Below are positions 1 to 8,983 of a DNA stretch of 50,284 nt, one piece after another. The notes beneath the pieces are model-generated. The model searched no databases. It saw nothing but the letters and a program-made list of their open reading frames with translations, and was not told the origin of the DNA. This stretch comes from Leptospirales bacterium (lineage in GTDB: Bacteria > Spirochaetota > Leptospiria > Leptospirales > Leptonemataceae). The position numbers and the translations under genes are program-made. Location of the stretch: the NCBI GenBank assembly GCA_019694685.1, contig JAIBBM010000030.1, positions 1-50,284 on the forward strand, read 5' to 3'. Numbering within the stretch: the stretch's first letter is position 1; every line of letters starts with the position of its first letter.

Positions 1-30
1 TTTGAAAAGGCGGGATCATTCTTATTGACC

Positions 31-825
31 ATGAACTTTGTGAGGTATTATCCAATTGCTGGCCTCGCATTTTTGATTTTCTGGGTGCTCGGCAAGAAGG
101 CGTTTGCCCTGCGAAGAGTACAGGATTCTTTCCCGAAGGCGGAACGAATCTGGTATGAGATCAAGTACTCTTTCGGTACTCTCGTAATCTTTACTGGCAT
201 TGGCCTGTTCTCAGTCTATCTCAGGCATTTTGGTCTGACTAAAGTCTACGTCGATCTGGACAAATACGGAACGTGGTATATGATCGGCTCTTTTGTTTTG
301 CTGACCGTCTGGCATGAAACCTGGTTTTACTGGGCACATCGCGCGATGCACTCTAAACTCTTGTTCAAGCATGTTCATCTGGTTCACCACAGATCGATCA
401 ACCCGACTCCTTTCGCCGCCTATTCGTTTCATCCGATCGAAGCAGTGTTGGAAGGATTGTATCTTTTGATCTTCACCATGGTGATTCCGTCCTATCGTTA
501 TATGGTTTTGTTTCACACGTTCTACGCGATGTTGCTCAACATTTACTTCCATACAGGATACGAGTTTTTTCCAAAGAACTTTCTGCGCGGAAGGATTACG
601 AAATGGATCAATACGTCTACGCATCACAACATGCATCACTCGAAGACGCACGGTAATTACAGTCTCTACTTCAATTTCTGGGATCGCATCCTGGGCACGA
701 ATCATCCAGAATATCAGAAGACTTTTGAAGAAATTGCAGGAAGAGCAGCGGATGCGTCTGGAGGTTCTCCGTCGCACAGACCGCGCTCAGGGCATGGTGT
801 GGGCAAGGAAGCAGAGGCCACCTGA
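31..825 (+). CDS. Sterol desaturase / fatty acid hydroxylase family protein (5' end may lie outside window)
   Basis: Integral-membrane di-iron oxygenase family that hydroxylates or desaturates lipids or sterol-like substrates. Histidine boxes are clear: HETWFYWAHRAMH (about residues 95-107), HLVHH (about 116-120), FHP (about 133-135) and THHNMHHSKTHG (about 198-209), embedded in a run of hydrophobic segments. I start at ATG 31. A TTG at 25 is in frame, and the frame stays open to base 1, so the true start could be upstream of the window. The last 30 or so residues after the catalytic core are low-complexity (Ser, Gly, His, Arg) and do not look like the family. The substrate cannot be told from sequence. 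No lipid-pathway neighbour is seen to its right. Confidence 0.85.
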   Translation: MNFVRYYPIAGLAFLIFWVLGKKAFALRRVQDSFPKAERIWYEIKYSFGTLVIFTGIGLFSVYLRHFGLTKVYVDLDKYGTWYMIGSFVLLTVWHETWFYWAHRAMHSKLLFKHVHLVHHRSINPTPFAAYSFHPIEAVLEGLYLLIFTMVIPSYRYMVLFHTFYAMLLNIYFHTGYEFFPKNFLRGRITKWINTSTHHNMHHSKTHGNYSLYFNFWDRILGTNHPEYQKTFEEIAGRAADASGGSPSHRPRSGHGVGKEAEAT

Positions 826-861
826 GCAAAGCGCGTTCCATGGCGATTGGATCGGAACTGT

Positions 862-890
862 TTGACAAAGAAATGAGCCATCGATTCTCT
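862..890 (+). promoter_or_regulatory. Putative promoter of nuoE, leaderless geometry
   Basis: TTGACA at 862-867 matches the sigma70 -35 consensus fully. It is followed by 17 bases and a weak -10, TTCTCT, at 885-890. Only seven bases separate the -10 from the ATG at 898, so the transcript would start at or one base before the start codon. No Shine-Dalgarno sequence precedes the ATG. The weak -10 is the main doubt. Confidence 0.45.
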
Positions 891-897
891 GATTGCC

Positions 898-1485
898 ATG
901 GCGCGTCAGTTTTCGGCACAGGCATCGAGCGAGCTTGAGACCATCATCGCGGATTTCCCTAACAAGAAATCCGCTCTTCTGATGGTGCTGAGGCTTGCAG
1001 AAAGAGAGTTCGGCTTCCTGGACGATTCGGCCATGGAACTGGTGGCCCGTTCCTGCGATGTCAGCCCTGCTCACGTTCTGGGCATGGTTACATTCTACAC
1101 TCACTTCAAGCGTCCTTACCACGGCAAACATCGCTTTATGGTCTGTGCCACTTTGATGTGTTCGATTGGTGGCCCGCACGGAAAGACGGATGACGCCCTT
1201 CAAGTCCTCAAAGAAAAACTTGGTCTTGCCCCGGGCGAGCGTTCGGAAGACGGCTTGTTTTCCGTGGAGAAGGTGGAGTGTCTTGCGGATTGCAACCAGC
1301 CTCCTGTCATGCAAAAAGACAATGAACACAAAGTTCGCATGGGCAAAGAAGAACTGTCGCGATATGTGGATGATCTCTTAAAGAAAGAGGGACTGAGCGC
1401 GGGGCACTATTCCGGCAAGCCAGTGGTTCGCATGGATCCGAACGTGCCTCATATATCCGTGAAACAGAGTGTTCCCGCCCATTAG
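898..1485 (+). CDS. nuoE: NADH-quinone oxidoreductase subunit E (24 kDa, [2Fe-2S])
   Basis: Peripheral complex I subunit that carries the N1a [2Fe-2S] cluster beside the NuoF flavin site. Family features are present: an N-terminal helical part (about residues 10-60), then a thioredoxin-like fold with the four cluster cysteines C83, C88 (CATLMC) and C128, C132 (CLADC). Length of 195 residues is slightly above the usual 160-180, with a C-terminal extension after about residue 165. It is not next to other nuo genes; the only other one seen is nuoF at 27474, 26.6 kb away. Related subunits occur in NAD-reducing hydrogenases and formate dehydrogenases, but no such partner genes are visible. Confidence 0.92.
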   Translation: MARQFSAQASSELETIIADFPNKKSALLMVLRLAEREFGFLDDSAMELVARSCDVSPAHVLGMVTFYTHFKRPYHGKHRFMVCATLMCSIGGPHGKTDDALQVLKEKLGLAPGERSEDGLFSVEKVECLADCNQPPVMQKDNEHKVRMGKEELSRYVDDLLKKEGLSAGHYSGKPVVRMDPNVPHISVKQSVPAH

Positions 1486-1534
1486 TCGCTCAAAAGTTAC
1501 GTGACACATCAGAAGGGTGCTTCATACCTTTCCC

Positions 1535-2290
1535 ATGACTCGCATCGCTAGACTAACAATTGCAGCGCTTCTCCTGGCAGAGGCTGCTACTCCTGCCCTG
1601 GCTCTCGGAACCTATGCAGAAGGTCAGGTGTATCTGACTGTTCGCAAGTTCGAAAGCAGCGGCATTATTTTCGAATCCTGGGAAGGGACCGGCGAACTCG
1701 TTACTGTGGATCGCTCTGAGAACTGCAAGCAGGAAGAGAATGAATGCTATACTCCCAAAAAGGAAATGATTTCGTTCAGCGTTCGTCCTGAAACAGACGG
1801 CGGAAAGCTGGCAGCGGAAATACAAAAGAATATCAATAAAGAAATCCTGGTCGCCTATCGCATTCATAGAATAGAAGCGGCCGCTCTTTCTACAGATTTT
1901 GAAGTCACAGGACTCCTCGAGATGCAGGATCGTCTGGCGGCGGATCTTCCCGCGAAGAAAGTGACTCGCAAAACAGGCGCTAAGCGAAACTTCAGTGTGC
2001 TCGGTCGCGTGGTTCATCTGGAATATGCGGGAACTGCAGTGGGAACCTACGAAGGCATCTACATTGATCAGCAAAAGGGAAAGGCCCATCCTTTCTCTAT
2101 CACAGATTCTGATATGGCAGCTCACATTTACAAAGTGATGGCTCTGAGAAAAGATTACAATCTTGGAATCAGCCAGGCGTTCGTAACAGGAGTTCGCAAG
2201 TCAGACTACGATATTTTCGAAGTCAACATGAATGAACCTGCGGGAGCGGCAGATCCGCAGCCTCCTGAAACAAAGCCGGACGCTAAGTAG
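1535..2290 (+). CDS. Secreted protein of unknown function
   Basis: I do not recognise the family. The ORF is open from a GTG at 1517, but ATG 1535 gives a textbook signal peptide (MTRIARLTIAALLLAEAATPALA, cleavage near residue 23-24), so I prefer it; 251 residues. The mature protein is mixed alpha/beta with two cysteines close together near residues 58-63 (C..EENEC), which could form a disulfide. The tail is Pro/Lys rich. It stands alone between nuoE and a terminator hairpin at 2315. A weak promoter-like GTGACA at 1501-1506 lies upstream, with a poor -10 close to the ATG. Confidence 0.7.
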   Translation: MTRIARLTIAALLLAEAATPALALGTYAEGQVYLTVRKFESSGIIFESWEGTGELVTVDRSENCKQEENECYTPKKEMISFSVRPETDGGKLAAEIQKNINKEILVAYRIHRIEAAALSTDFEVTGLLEMQDRLAADLPAKKVTRKTGAKRNFSVLGRVVHLEYAGTAVGTYEGIYIDQQKGKAHPFSITDSDMAAHIYKVMALRKDYNLGISQAFVTGVRKSDYDIFEVNMNEPAGAADPQPPETKPDAK

Positions 2291-2314
2291 ATCGTACGTT
2301 TCTAGTTCCTTTCG

Positions 2315-2341
2315 ACGCGGGCAACAGCCCGCGTTTCTATT
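2315..2341 (+). terminator. Rho-independent terminator
   Basis: An 8-bp perfect stem, ACGCGGGC (2315-2322) with GCCCGCGT (2327-2334), closes on an AACA loop and is followed by TTCTATT. It sits 25 bases after the stop of the upstream secreted-protein gene and ends 3 bases before the ATG of the antiporter gene. It should therefore both end the upstream transcript and lie in the immediate leader of the next gene. Confidence 0.75.
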
Positions 2342-2344
2342 CCC

Positions 2345-3985
2345 ATGCATGGACTCATTGAAGACATCGGCCTTTCGATCATCGTTGCGACGATCATCGG
2401 TGTAATTACGCACAGACTGAAACAGCCGATCATCGTAGGCTATCTTCTCGCTGGAATCATCATTGGTCCGCAGATTGGGCCGCAGCTCGTTCACGATCCA
2501 GAGCACATCAACATCATCTCTGAAATTGGTCTGGTTCTTCTGCTATTCATCATTGGCCTGGAAATGAATCCACAGCATCTGATGGCAGGAGGACGAGCGA
2601 TCCTGTTTGCCGGGCTTGGTCAGTTTCCACTGACAGTAATGCTTGGTGTATTGTTATTCAGTGCTGCCGGCTTTGCTGCGGGTTTCATTGATGCCGTTTA
2701 TCTGGCTTTTGCCTGCGGGCTTTCCAGTACTGCGATTGTTGTTAAAGCACTCTTTGATAAATTCGAATTGGATTCGATTCCAGGTCGCCTGACGGTAGGA
2801 ATTTTGATCTTCCAGGATGTGTGGGCCATCCTCGTGCTTGCTCTTCAACCTAACCTTGCAAATCCAACCCTTGCACCGGTTCTGGGAGCGATCTTGCGCG
2901 CAGTCTTCCTTCTCGGACTTGGTTTCGTGTTCAGTAAGTACGTGCTTTCAAGAGTGTTTCACTGGATTTCGCGCGCACCTGAAATGGTCGTTGCTGTGTC
3001 TATTGGTTGGTGTGCTTTCTTTGCGGCACTGGCAAATCAAATTGGACTCTCGTTTGAAATGGGTGCTCTCATCGCAGGCGTCTCTATCTCCAGTTTTCCT
3101 TACAGTGAACATGTGACGGAGAAGATTCTTCCTCTTCGCGATTTCTTTCTGACTCTGTTTTTTATTTCTCTTGGTATGAAGATCCCCTATCCGCAGCCCG
3201 GTCTTTTACTCACAGTTCCGGTATTGCTGGGCTTCGTTGTTCTCTCGCGCTTCTTAATTGTATATCCTCTCGCTCTACTCGGTGGATCCGGGAAGAGGAC
3301 TGCATTGATTGCTTCTCTGAATCTAAGCCAGATCAGTGAATTCTCTCTCGTGATTGCCTCCATTGGAGTGGCCAGGTCGCACATTTCTTCGGAAACCATG
3401 TCTGCGATTCTCTATAGTCTGGCAGTTGCCTCTGTCCTTTCCTCGTATGTTCTGAAATACAATCATCAGTTGTACGGGTTCATTGTACGTTATGCGCCAT
3501 TCTTCAGCGACTCCAGGGAATCAGCGGAAACCTCTTCGCATGCAAAAAAGGATATCTGCGTGCTTGGCTTTCACAAAGGAGCGCGGGCCTTCGTGGACCG
3601 GATCGCTACAATGAAACCAGAGTTACTCAAAGGAATGATCATTGTAGACTACAGTGTGGAAGTACTTAAGGAAGTCAGGGACCGTTATTCGGTTCAAATC
3701 CTGTTCGGCGATATTTCGGCGGCGGATACTCTCGAGCGGGCAGGAGTTCGGGAGGCAAACTACATCGTTTCTACGATCCCGGACGCGCTTTTGCGGGGCA
3801 CTACGAACCAGAAAATTGTCCGCGTATGTAGATCCCTGTCTACCGAGGCTTTCATCGCGGCCACTGCTGATTCCAGAGACCAGGCAGAAGGTCTGCGAAC
3901 GGAAGGGGCTAACCAGGTGCTCTTGCCATACGTTGTAGCTGGCGAACGACTGGCCATGGAACTGGTCGGTCGTCATAGAAATTGA
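2345..3985 (+). CDS. CPA2 family monovalent cation:proton antiporter with RCK/TrkA-N domain
   Basis: Membrane antiporter of the KefB/KefC type, expected to exchange K+ or Na+ for H+. About 12 hydrophobic segments fill residues 1-390, starting with the family-typical region containing GYLLAGIIIGP (about residues 35-45). The C-terminal part (about 400-546) is a TrkA-N/RCK Rossmann domain beginning DICVLGF, which normally binds NAD(H) or nucleotides and gates transport. The 546-residue length fits. The start at ATG 2345 gives the conserved N-terminus. There is no Shine-Dalgarno sequence because a terminator hairpin ends just upstream. The next gene's likely promoter lies in its last bases. Confidence 0.9.
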   Translation: MHGLIEDIGLSIIVATIIGVITHRLKQPIIVGYLLAGIIIGPQIGPQLVHDPEHINIISEIGLVLLLFIIGLEMNPQHLMAGGRAILFAGLGQFPLTVMLGVLLFSAAGFAAGFIDAVYLAFACGLSSTAIVVKALFDKFELDSIPGRLTVGILIFQDVWAILVLALQPNLANPTLAPVLGAILRAVFLLGLGFVFSKYVLSRVFHWISRAPEMVVAVSIGWCAFFAALANQIGLSFEMGALIAGVSISSFPYSEHVTEKILPLRDFFLTLFFISLGMKIPYPQPGLLLTVPVLLGFVVLSRFLIVYPLALLGGSGKRTALIASLNLSQISEFSLVIASIGVARSHISSETMSAILYSLAVASVLSSYVLKYNHQLYGFIVRYAPFFSDSRESAETSSHAKKDICVLGFHKGARAFVDRIATMKPELLKGMIIVDYSVEVLKEVRDRYSVQILFGDISAADTLERAGVREANYIVSTIPDALLRGTTNQKIVRVCRSLSTEAFIAATADSRDQAEGLRTEGANQVLLPYVVAGERLAMELVGRHRN

Positions 3986-4009
3986 CTCCGGCAGTCCATT
4001 TCCTATCCT
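3982..4009 (+). promoter_or_regulatory. Putative promoter of the 4015 lipoprotein gene, leaderless geometry
   Basis: TTGACT (3982-3987), 16 bases, TATCCT (4004-4009), then five bases to the ATG at 4015. The -35 overlaps the stop codon of the antiporter gene. The predicted start of transcription falls at the ATG. No ribosome-binding site is present. Confidence 0.5.
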
Positions 4010-4014
4010 GGGCC

Positions 4015-5178
4015 ATGCTTCGCACTACTGCACTTGTATTGATCGCCACTCTTGCCTGGTGTTCTCCTGAAAAAACCGGAGAGGCAAAGCCTTCGCAGCC
4101 AGCAGTCACAGAAACACCTCGGCCCGGTCTGCCAGAGCTCGCGCGGTTTCTTGCCGGCAAGATGGAGCCAGGCGAAAGTAGACTGGGGAAGCTTGCCGCG
4201 CTCCCTGGATACAAGCAGCACAAGACTCAAGTCTCCGGTATCTGGTCCATGTATGTGAAAGACTTTTCCGTTCCTCTGCAGGAATGGCGCGAGCAGAACG
4301 TCCCGGCAGTAAAATCAAAGACAGTTTTTTATCCTTTCGCCGGCCCTGATTTTCCAAACGCAAATACAATCTATCCAAACGGTGAAACGTACATCATGAT
4401 CGGCCTTGAGCCGGCTGGTTTCGCGCCTGATTTTGAGAGCATGTCTGATCACAAAGCAATGAGCGAATTGCGCAGAATGCTGCAGAGCGTAGACTACGTT
4501 TCGCGCAGATCTTATTTCATCACTTCATTCATGAACCAGAGTTACATCATCACAGAAGGTGTGGCACCTGTGATTTTGATGTACCTGGGGCTTCTGGATT
4601 TTGTTCCGTATTCTGTAAAAGCAATCGATCTGGATCCAAATGGAAAGATTCGCTATTTGAGCGATGAAGAAGTAAAACAATATCGACAGCAGAGAAAGTG
4701 GACGCACGTAGAAGTTCGCTTCCAGGCGGCGGCCGGTCAGCCTCTCAAGACCATTTACTACTTCAAGCAGGACGTTCAGGATGAAGCGCTGGAAAAAGAT
4801 CCACGCCTTCTGAAGTATCTCGAATCTCTTCCTCAGTATGCGTCTGTTTTCAAAGCCGCTTCCTACTTGATCCACTATGAGACATTCAGTCGAATCGGTG
4901 ACGTAGTTGTAAACAAGTCAGAGTTGATTGTGATGGACGATACTGGTCCACGTATGAAGAAATTGCAGGGTCAATTTGATGTGACTGTATTCGGTCACTA
5001 CGGTAGGCCCATTCCTCCATTTCAATCTCAGTACCAATCAGATCTGGCAAAGATGTACAGAGATCAAAAACCGCAGCCAATCAAGTTTCGCTATGGCTAT
5101 GGCGGGTCAGATGGTAGCAGGGGCATTCTTCTTGTAACTCGAAAGCAACAGCAGACACAGGCGACGCCGGAGAAATAG
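4015..5178 (+). CDS. Putative lipoprotein of unknown function
   Basis: I do not recognise the family. ATG 4015 gives a short signal peptide (MLRTTALVLIATLAWC) whose cysteine could be lipidated under the relaxed spirochaete lipobox, followed by a Lys/Pro/Glu-rich linker typical of surface lipoproteins. An upstream in-frame TTG at 3982 is less likely. The mature part of about 370 residues has many aromatic residues and mixed secondary structure without membrane segments. A conspicuous region near residues 95-125 (YPFAGPDFPNANTIYPNGETY) might be a binding loop. The next gene, the cyclase, starts 24 bases on with its own ribosome-binding site, so co-transcription is possible. Confidence 0.7.
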   Translation: MLRTTALVLIATLAWCSPEKTGEAKPSQPAVTETPRPGLPELARFLAGKMEPGESRLGKLAALPGYKQHKTQVSGIWSMYVKDFSVPLQEWREQNVPAVKSKTVFYPFAGPDFPNANTIYPNGETYIMIGLEPAGFAPDFESMSDHKAMSELRRMLQSVDYVSRRSYFITSFMNQSYIITEGVAPVILMYLGLLDFVPYSVKAIDLDPNGKIRYLSDEEVKQYRQQRKWTHVEVRFQAAAGQPLKTIYYFKQDVQDEALEKDPRLLKYLESLPQYASVFKAASYLIHYETFSRIGDVVVNKSELIVMDDTGPRMKKLQGQFDVTVFGHYGRPIPPFQSQYQSDLAKMYRDQKPQPIKFRYGYGGSDGSRGILLVTRKQQQTQATPEK

Positions 5179-5183
5179 GCGTC
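5163..5183 (+). other. Inverted repeat between lipoprotein and cyclase genes
   Basis: GACGCC (5163-5168) and GGCGTC (5178-5183) form a 6-bp stem with a 9-base loop across the stop codon of the upstream gene. No T-run follows, so it is a weak terminator or attenuator at best. The strong ribosome-binding sequence GGGGAG of the cyclase gene lies just downstream at 5192-5197. Confidence 0.35.
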
Positions 5184-5201
5184 TGATTCCGGGGAGTTTC
5201 T

Positions 5202-7475
5202 ATGATCCGGAATCCGCTTGAGTTCAAGAACGCCTTTGCGCTCTTCCATCGCACATGGTTCGACGATGCGAAAGAGACTCAGGAATTCCTTCGTCTACAG
5301 GGTGTTCGGCGAGTCTTCCTTCTAGCTACGGTAGAAAAGCCAGGAAGCCCGGAATACACTCAGCTAAATTCGCTTCGTGACGTGCTGGAGTCGCACGGAT
5401 TTGCAGTAGCCTTCGCAACCGTAGAGTCCGTTCTCGCCCGTCCTGAAAGCCACAAGCGTTTCCTGTCTGTCCTCAATTCATCCCTTCACAAAGAAGCCAC
5501 AGCACTTTTGTATTCGCCGGCGGCCCAACAGGATTCGATCTACATTCTTTCTACTTTGCTTCTGGGTGCGGGACTTTCTCCTGCTAGAGCTCTCCAGAGA
5601 ATCGTGGGCGAATATCCCGATCAGGTTTTGCTTCGTCGCCTCGAAGTGTATGCCGCAGAGAAAAACAAACGTAAAGCTGGGAATACTTCTCAACCTGAAG
5701 AGAGGCCGCGCTTCACCATTCGAACCAAGCTTCTTCTGATGGCCGCGGGTGTTGTGGTTACTTCTCTCACCATCGTTACGATGCTTGGAACTTTCTTCTT
5801 CAAGAAGACAAGCGAGACCATGATCCAGGAATACAATCTCAGTCTGGCTCGTCTGATCGGACTTCAGGTTCAATCAGATCTTCAGAATATCGTCTATCGT
5901 TCCGATGACGTTCTTGCAGGACGCGGAGAAGCAGATTTTTTCAAACAGAATGCTTCTGTTGTTCTCGTGCGCTCCGGTGCGCGCACAGTGATCAACCCGG
6001 AAATTTCAGAAGATCGCACTGCGGCCAGAGAGGATTTGATCGCTGCTTCTTCTAGAAACGGACCGGACGTAGAGAGAGCGGTGGTTCGTGGCAGTGAATT
6101 TCTTATTCTGCGTTCTCCATCAAAATCAACCACGATTGTTCTCTTTGCGTCGCGATTGCTCGATGCATTTCGCACGACGCGTCAAACGAATCTCTTTCAA
6201 CTGTATCTGGTGGACAGGCAGGGGAACTTTCTTCTCTCTACCGCGGAGTTTCCGACTACAAGTGGTCGTGAAGTACCTATCGTTCTGCAGATGATCTCAA
6301 GTCCAGTGGACAACGGGTCCAGGAGATATGAGTTTCAGGGAAAGGAATACCTCGGGTCATTCCAAACACTGAATTTCAGCGGACTTGGCATTGTTTCGTT
6401 TGTGGAGGCAGACAGGGTTTTCGAGGCTGTTTACAGGATTCAAAAACAGAATTTCAAAATTACTCTGATTGTACTTGCGATCGCATTTCTGGGCGTCTTT
6501 TATTTCTCATCTACTCTCACTGGACCCATTGTGCGCCTTGTATCCGCCATGCGCCGCGTTCAGAAAGGAGACTATCATACAGACATTGTCCCGAAAACGG
6601 CAGATGAAGTTGGCATACTTACTTCCTCATTCTTGTCTATGACGCGCGGCCTCGAAGAAAGGGAAAAGATCAAGGACGCCTTTGGTCGCTTTGTTCATGA
6701 GGAAGTGGCCAACATGGCCATGCACGGCGAACTGAAGTTAGGCGGAGAACAGCGTCGCGTTGCCATTTTCTTTTCTGATTTGCGGAATTTTACGGGGATC
6801 GCAGAGAAGATGCAGCCGGAGCAGGTCGTGGATATGCTCAATCAGTATTTTTCCGCCATGGTTGAATGTGTCTATGAAACAGGCGGAGTCGTGGATAAAT
6901 ACATAGGCGATGCGATCATGGCGCACTGGGGGGCCTTCAGACCGGGGAGCAATGACACAAAAAACGCAGTGGAGGCAGCCATTCGCATGCGCGAAAGCCT
7001 GGTTCGATTGAATCAGGAGTTTGCGCGAAGAGGCCAGCCAGTCTTGCGATGCGGATGCGGGATCAATACCGGGGATGTGATTGCAGGACAGATCGGATCG
7101 AGAAAGCGTCTTGAGTATACTGTGATCGGGGATGCGGTGAATTTTGCATCTCGGATTGAATACTTGAATAAAGCCTTTGGTACAGACATTTTGATTTCGC
7201 ACGATTCTATGCGCGAAGTGGAAGGAATGTTTCATGCCGTGCAATTGCCTACCGTAAAGATACGCGGCAAAGATGAGCCCCAAATTGTTTTTGCAATTCT
7301 TGGGCGCGCAGGGGATGAATCCGCCCCCCAGACTCTCGACGAGCTGCGGATGCGACTGGGCATTCAATTTGACGCGGAAGCAGCGCGCAAGGAATTGCAT
7401 GCACCATCGGATCAAATCCTCTCGGATCGCCCGGCTCAAGGGTCTGATTCTGGATCGCGCGAGGCCCGCAGTTGA
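5202..7475 (+). CDS. Membrane-bound class III adenylate/guanylate cyclase with HAMP domain
   Basis: Makes cAMP or cGMP in response to an extracytoplasmic signal. Order: an N-terminal cytoplasmic region (1-170), TM1 (about 177-203), a periplasmic sensor of about 210 residues resembling a Cache domain, TM2 (about 417-440), HAMP (about 440-490), and a C-terminal class III cyclase domain. The two metal-binding aspartates are visible as D526 (FSDLRNFT) and D570 (YIGDAIMA), and the transition-state Asn/Arg as VNFASRIE. The N-terminal region contains YSPAAQQDS (104-112), which aligns with the HCxxGxxRS loop of dual-specificity phosphatases but lacks the catalytic Cys and Arg. The ATG has GGGGAG upstream. 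Its stop overlaps the FecR gene start by four bases. ATP versus GTP preference is not certain. Confidence 0.92.
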   Translation: MIRNPLEFKNAFALFHRTWFDDAKETQEFLRLQGVRRVFLLATVEKPGSPEYTQLNSLRDVLESHGFAVAFATVESVLARPESHKRFLSVLNSSLHKEATALLYSPAAQQDSIYILSTLLLGAGLSPARALQRIVGEYPDQVLLRRLEVYAAEKNKRKAGNTSQPEERPRFTIRTKLLLMAAGVVVTSLTIVTMLGTFFFKKTSETMIQEYNLSLARLIGLQVQSDLQNIVYRSDDVLAGRGEADFFKQNASVVLVRSGARTVINPEISEDRTAAREDLIAASSRNGPDVERAVVRGSEFLILRSPSKSTTIVLFASRLLDAFRTTRQTNLFQLYLVDRQGNFLLSTAEFPTTSGREVPIVLQMISSPVDNGSRRYEFQGKEYLGSFQTLNFSGLGIVSFVEADRVFEAVYRIQKQNFKITLIVLAIAFLGVFYFSSTLTGPIVRLVSAMRRVQKGDYHTDIVPKTADEVGILTSSFLSMTRGLEEREKIKDAFGRFVHEEVANMAMHGELKLGGEQRRVAIFFSDLRNFTGIAEKMQPEQVVDMLNQYFSAMVECVYETGGVVDKYIGDAIMAHWGAFRPGSNDTKNAVEAAIRMRESLVRLNQEFARRGQPVLRCGCGINTGDVIAGQIGSRKRLEYTVIGDAVNFASRIEYLNKAFGTDILISHDSMREVEGMFHAVQLPTVKIRGKDEPQIVFAILGRAGDESAPQTLDELRMRLGIQFDAEAARKELHAPSDQILSDRPAQGSDSGSREARS

Positions 7476-8983
7476 GACGTATCAAGCTCAATGAGATTCT
7501 TGTACCCTTGATCTGTGGAATCGTCTTAATTGTAGTTTCGATTTCGCTTTTTCAGGATCTTACGGGTAGAAGCAAATCCGAAGGTGAGGTCATTGGCTTT
7601 ATCACATACAGATACCGCGTGGCACAGCGCAGAGCCGCATCTCGCGTAGTCTGGGAAGACGCAGAGCAGAAAGATTCAGTGTATAACCAGGATACAATTC
7701 GCACCGACGAAAAATCGGAAGCTCTTGTAACGCTGCGCAATGGCACGATGATAGAGCTGGATCCACAGAGTATGGTGGTTCTGTCCATGCGCAATGATGC
7801 GGGCGAAATCAAGCTTGCGCAAGGATCTGTTGTTCTCAGAAAACCTACGAGTGAAGATCGCCTGACGTTTGAGCAGGGTGGAAAGACGGAATTCATAAAA
7901 CCAACCGGAGAATTGCGACTAACGTTGAATGGGAAATCGGCAGAGGCATCCGGTAGCTTTGAGTTTGAAAGAAAAGGAGAATCTTTCAAAAGTGAGCGGG
8001 ATTCGATTCGCGTAGAAGAAAGCCGAGTTGAGAGAAGCAGGCCCTCTTTTTCGGAGCTTTTTCCACCGGACAACTTTAGAGTTTTCACTGATCGGGACCG
8101 CCAGGACATAACTTTCACGTGGGCTGGAGCGGCCTTGAATCTGGAAGTAAGTGAATCACGCTCATTTACTTCTCCACTTCTGAGACAGAGCGTTTCTGGC
8201 GTGAATTCGTTCAAAACTCCATTGCCCGAAGGGATCTACTACTGGAGAATTCTTGCTGAAGGAAAGACCAGCCTGATTCACAAATTTCGAATTGTTCGCA
8301 CTACAGAAGTTCGGCTACTTTCCCCAATAGGAAACATTGATTTACGCGATGACAGTCCTTTTATTGAGTTTGCGTGGTCGGAAAGCAAGCTTGCTGTTTC
8401 GTATCATTTGCGTGTGGCTACGGACGCTCAGTGGAAGAATGTCGTGCTGGATAAAGAAATGATTCGCAATTCTGGAGTTTTTCCTCTTCCTCCGGGAGAA
8501 TATTACTGGCAGGTAGAGGCAGTTGGTGCGCTTCCAGGTTCGAACAGCAGTACTTCCATCCAGCGATTTTCAGTCAAAGACGCAAGGGTGGTTGAAAAAC
8601 CAGCGGACAAACAGAAAGAAGGATCTGCTTCGCAGGATGTAACTCAAAAACCTCAAGCATTGCCCGATAAGCCAGAAGGGATCGTTCCTTCTCCTGGATC
8701 GGTCGTGGACATGTCTACCAGGGACACACTTGCGTTTCAATGGAAACCTGTGAATGGGGCACAACGTTATACGATCATTCTCTACCAGGCTGGCGGCGTA
8801 CAGGTCTACCGTGTGGATACAAAGCAATCCATGCATGTTCTGACTGATCTTTCAGTGCTCGACACTGGCTCCTTTGCCTATGAGATTCGCGCATACACCG
8901 CGTCTGGAGAAAGTTCATCTGGACTGATTCCGTTTTCTGTGTCACTGGGTGCTCAGCTTGAAAAGCCAAGGTTGAAAAATTGA
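7472..8983 (+). CDS. FecR-domain protein with beta-sandwich modules, membrane anchored
   Basis: Starts with TTG at 7472, overlapping the cyclase stop as TTGA; no better start exists. An uncleaved N-terminal membrane segment (about residues 9-28) is followed by a FecR domain (about 45-130; DTIRTDEKSEALVTLRNGT is typical). Three related beta-sandwich modules follow, each ending in a motif of the type PxGxYYWxxxAxG (about residues 255, 350 and 470). FecR domains elsewhere sense or transmit signals in the periplasm. Overlap on both sides with the cyclase and with the next gene argues for a common function, plausibly periplasmic signal reception for the cyclase. That role is inference; no sigma factor or TonB receptor is seen. 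Confidence 0.85.
   Translation: MRRIKLNEILVPLICGIVLIVVSISLFQDLTGRSKSEGEVIGFITYRYRVAQRRAASRVVWEDAEQKDSVYNQDTIRTDEKSEALVTLRNGTMIELDPQSMVVLSMRNDAGEIKLAQGSVVLRKPTSEDRLTFEQGGKTEFIKPTGELRLTLNGKSAEASGSFEFERKGESFKSERDSIRVEESRVERSRPSFSELFPPDNFRVFTDRDRQDITFTWAGAALNLEVSESRSFTSPLLRQSVSGVNSFKTPLPEGIYYWRILAEGKTSLIHKFRIVRTTEVRLLSPIGNIDLRDDSPFIEFAWSESKLAVSYHLRVATDAQWKNVVLDKEMIRNSGVFPLPPGEYYWQVEAVGALPGSNSSTSIQRFSVKDARVVEKPADKQKEGSASQDVTQKPQALPDKPEGIVPSPGSVVDMSTRDTLAFQWKPVNGAQRYTIILYQAGGVQVYRVDTKQSMHVLTDLSVLDTGSFAYEIRAYTASGESSSGLIPFSVSLGAQLEKPRLKN

Noticed and set aside
3982..4014. TTG start for the 4015 lipoprotein gene
   Set aside because: It overlaps the antiporter stop like other TTGA starts, but the extra 11 residues spoil the signal peptide and the same TTGACT fits a -35 element; ATG 4015 is better.
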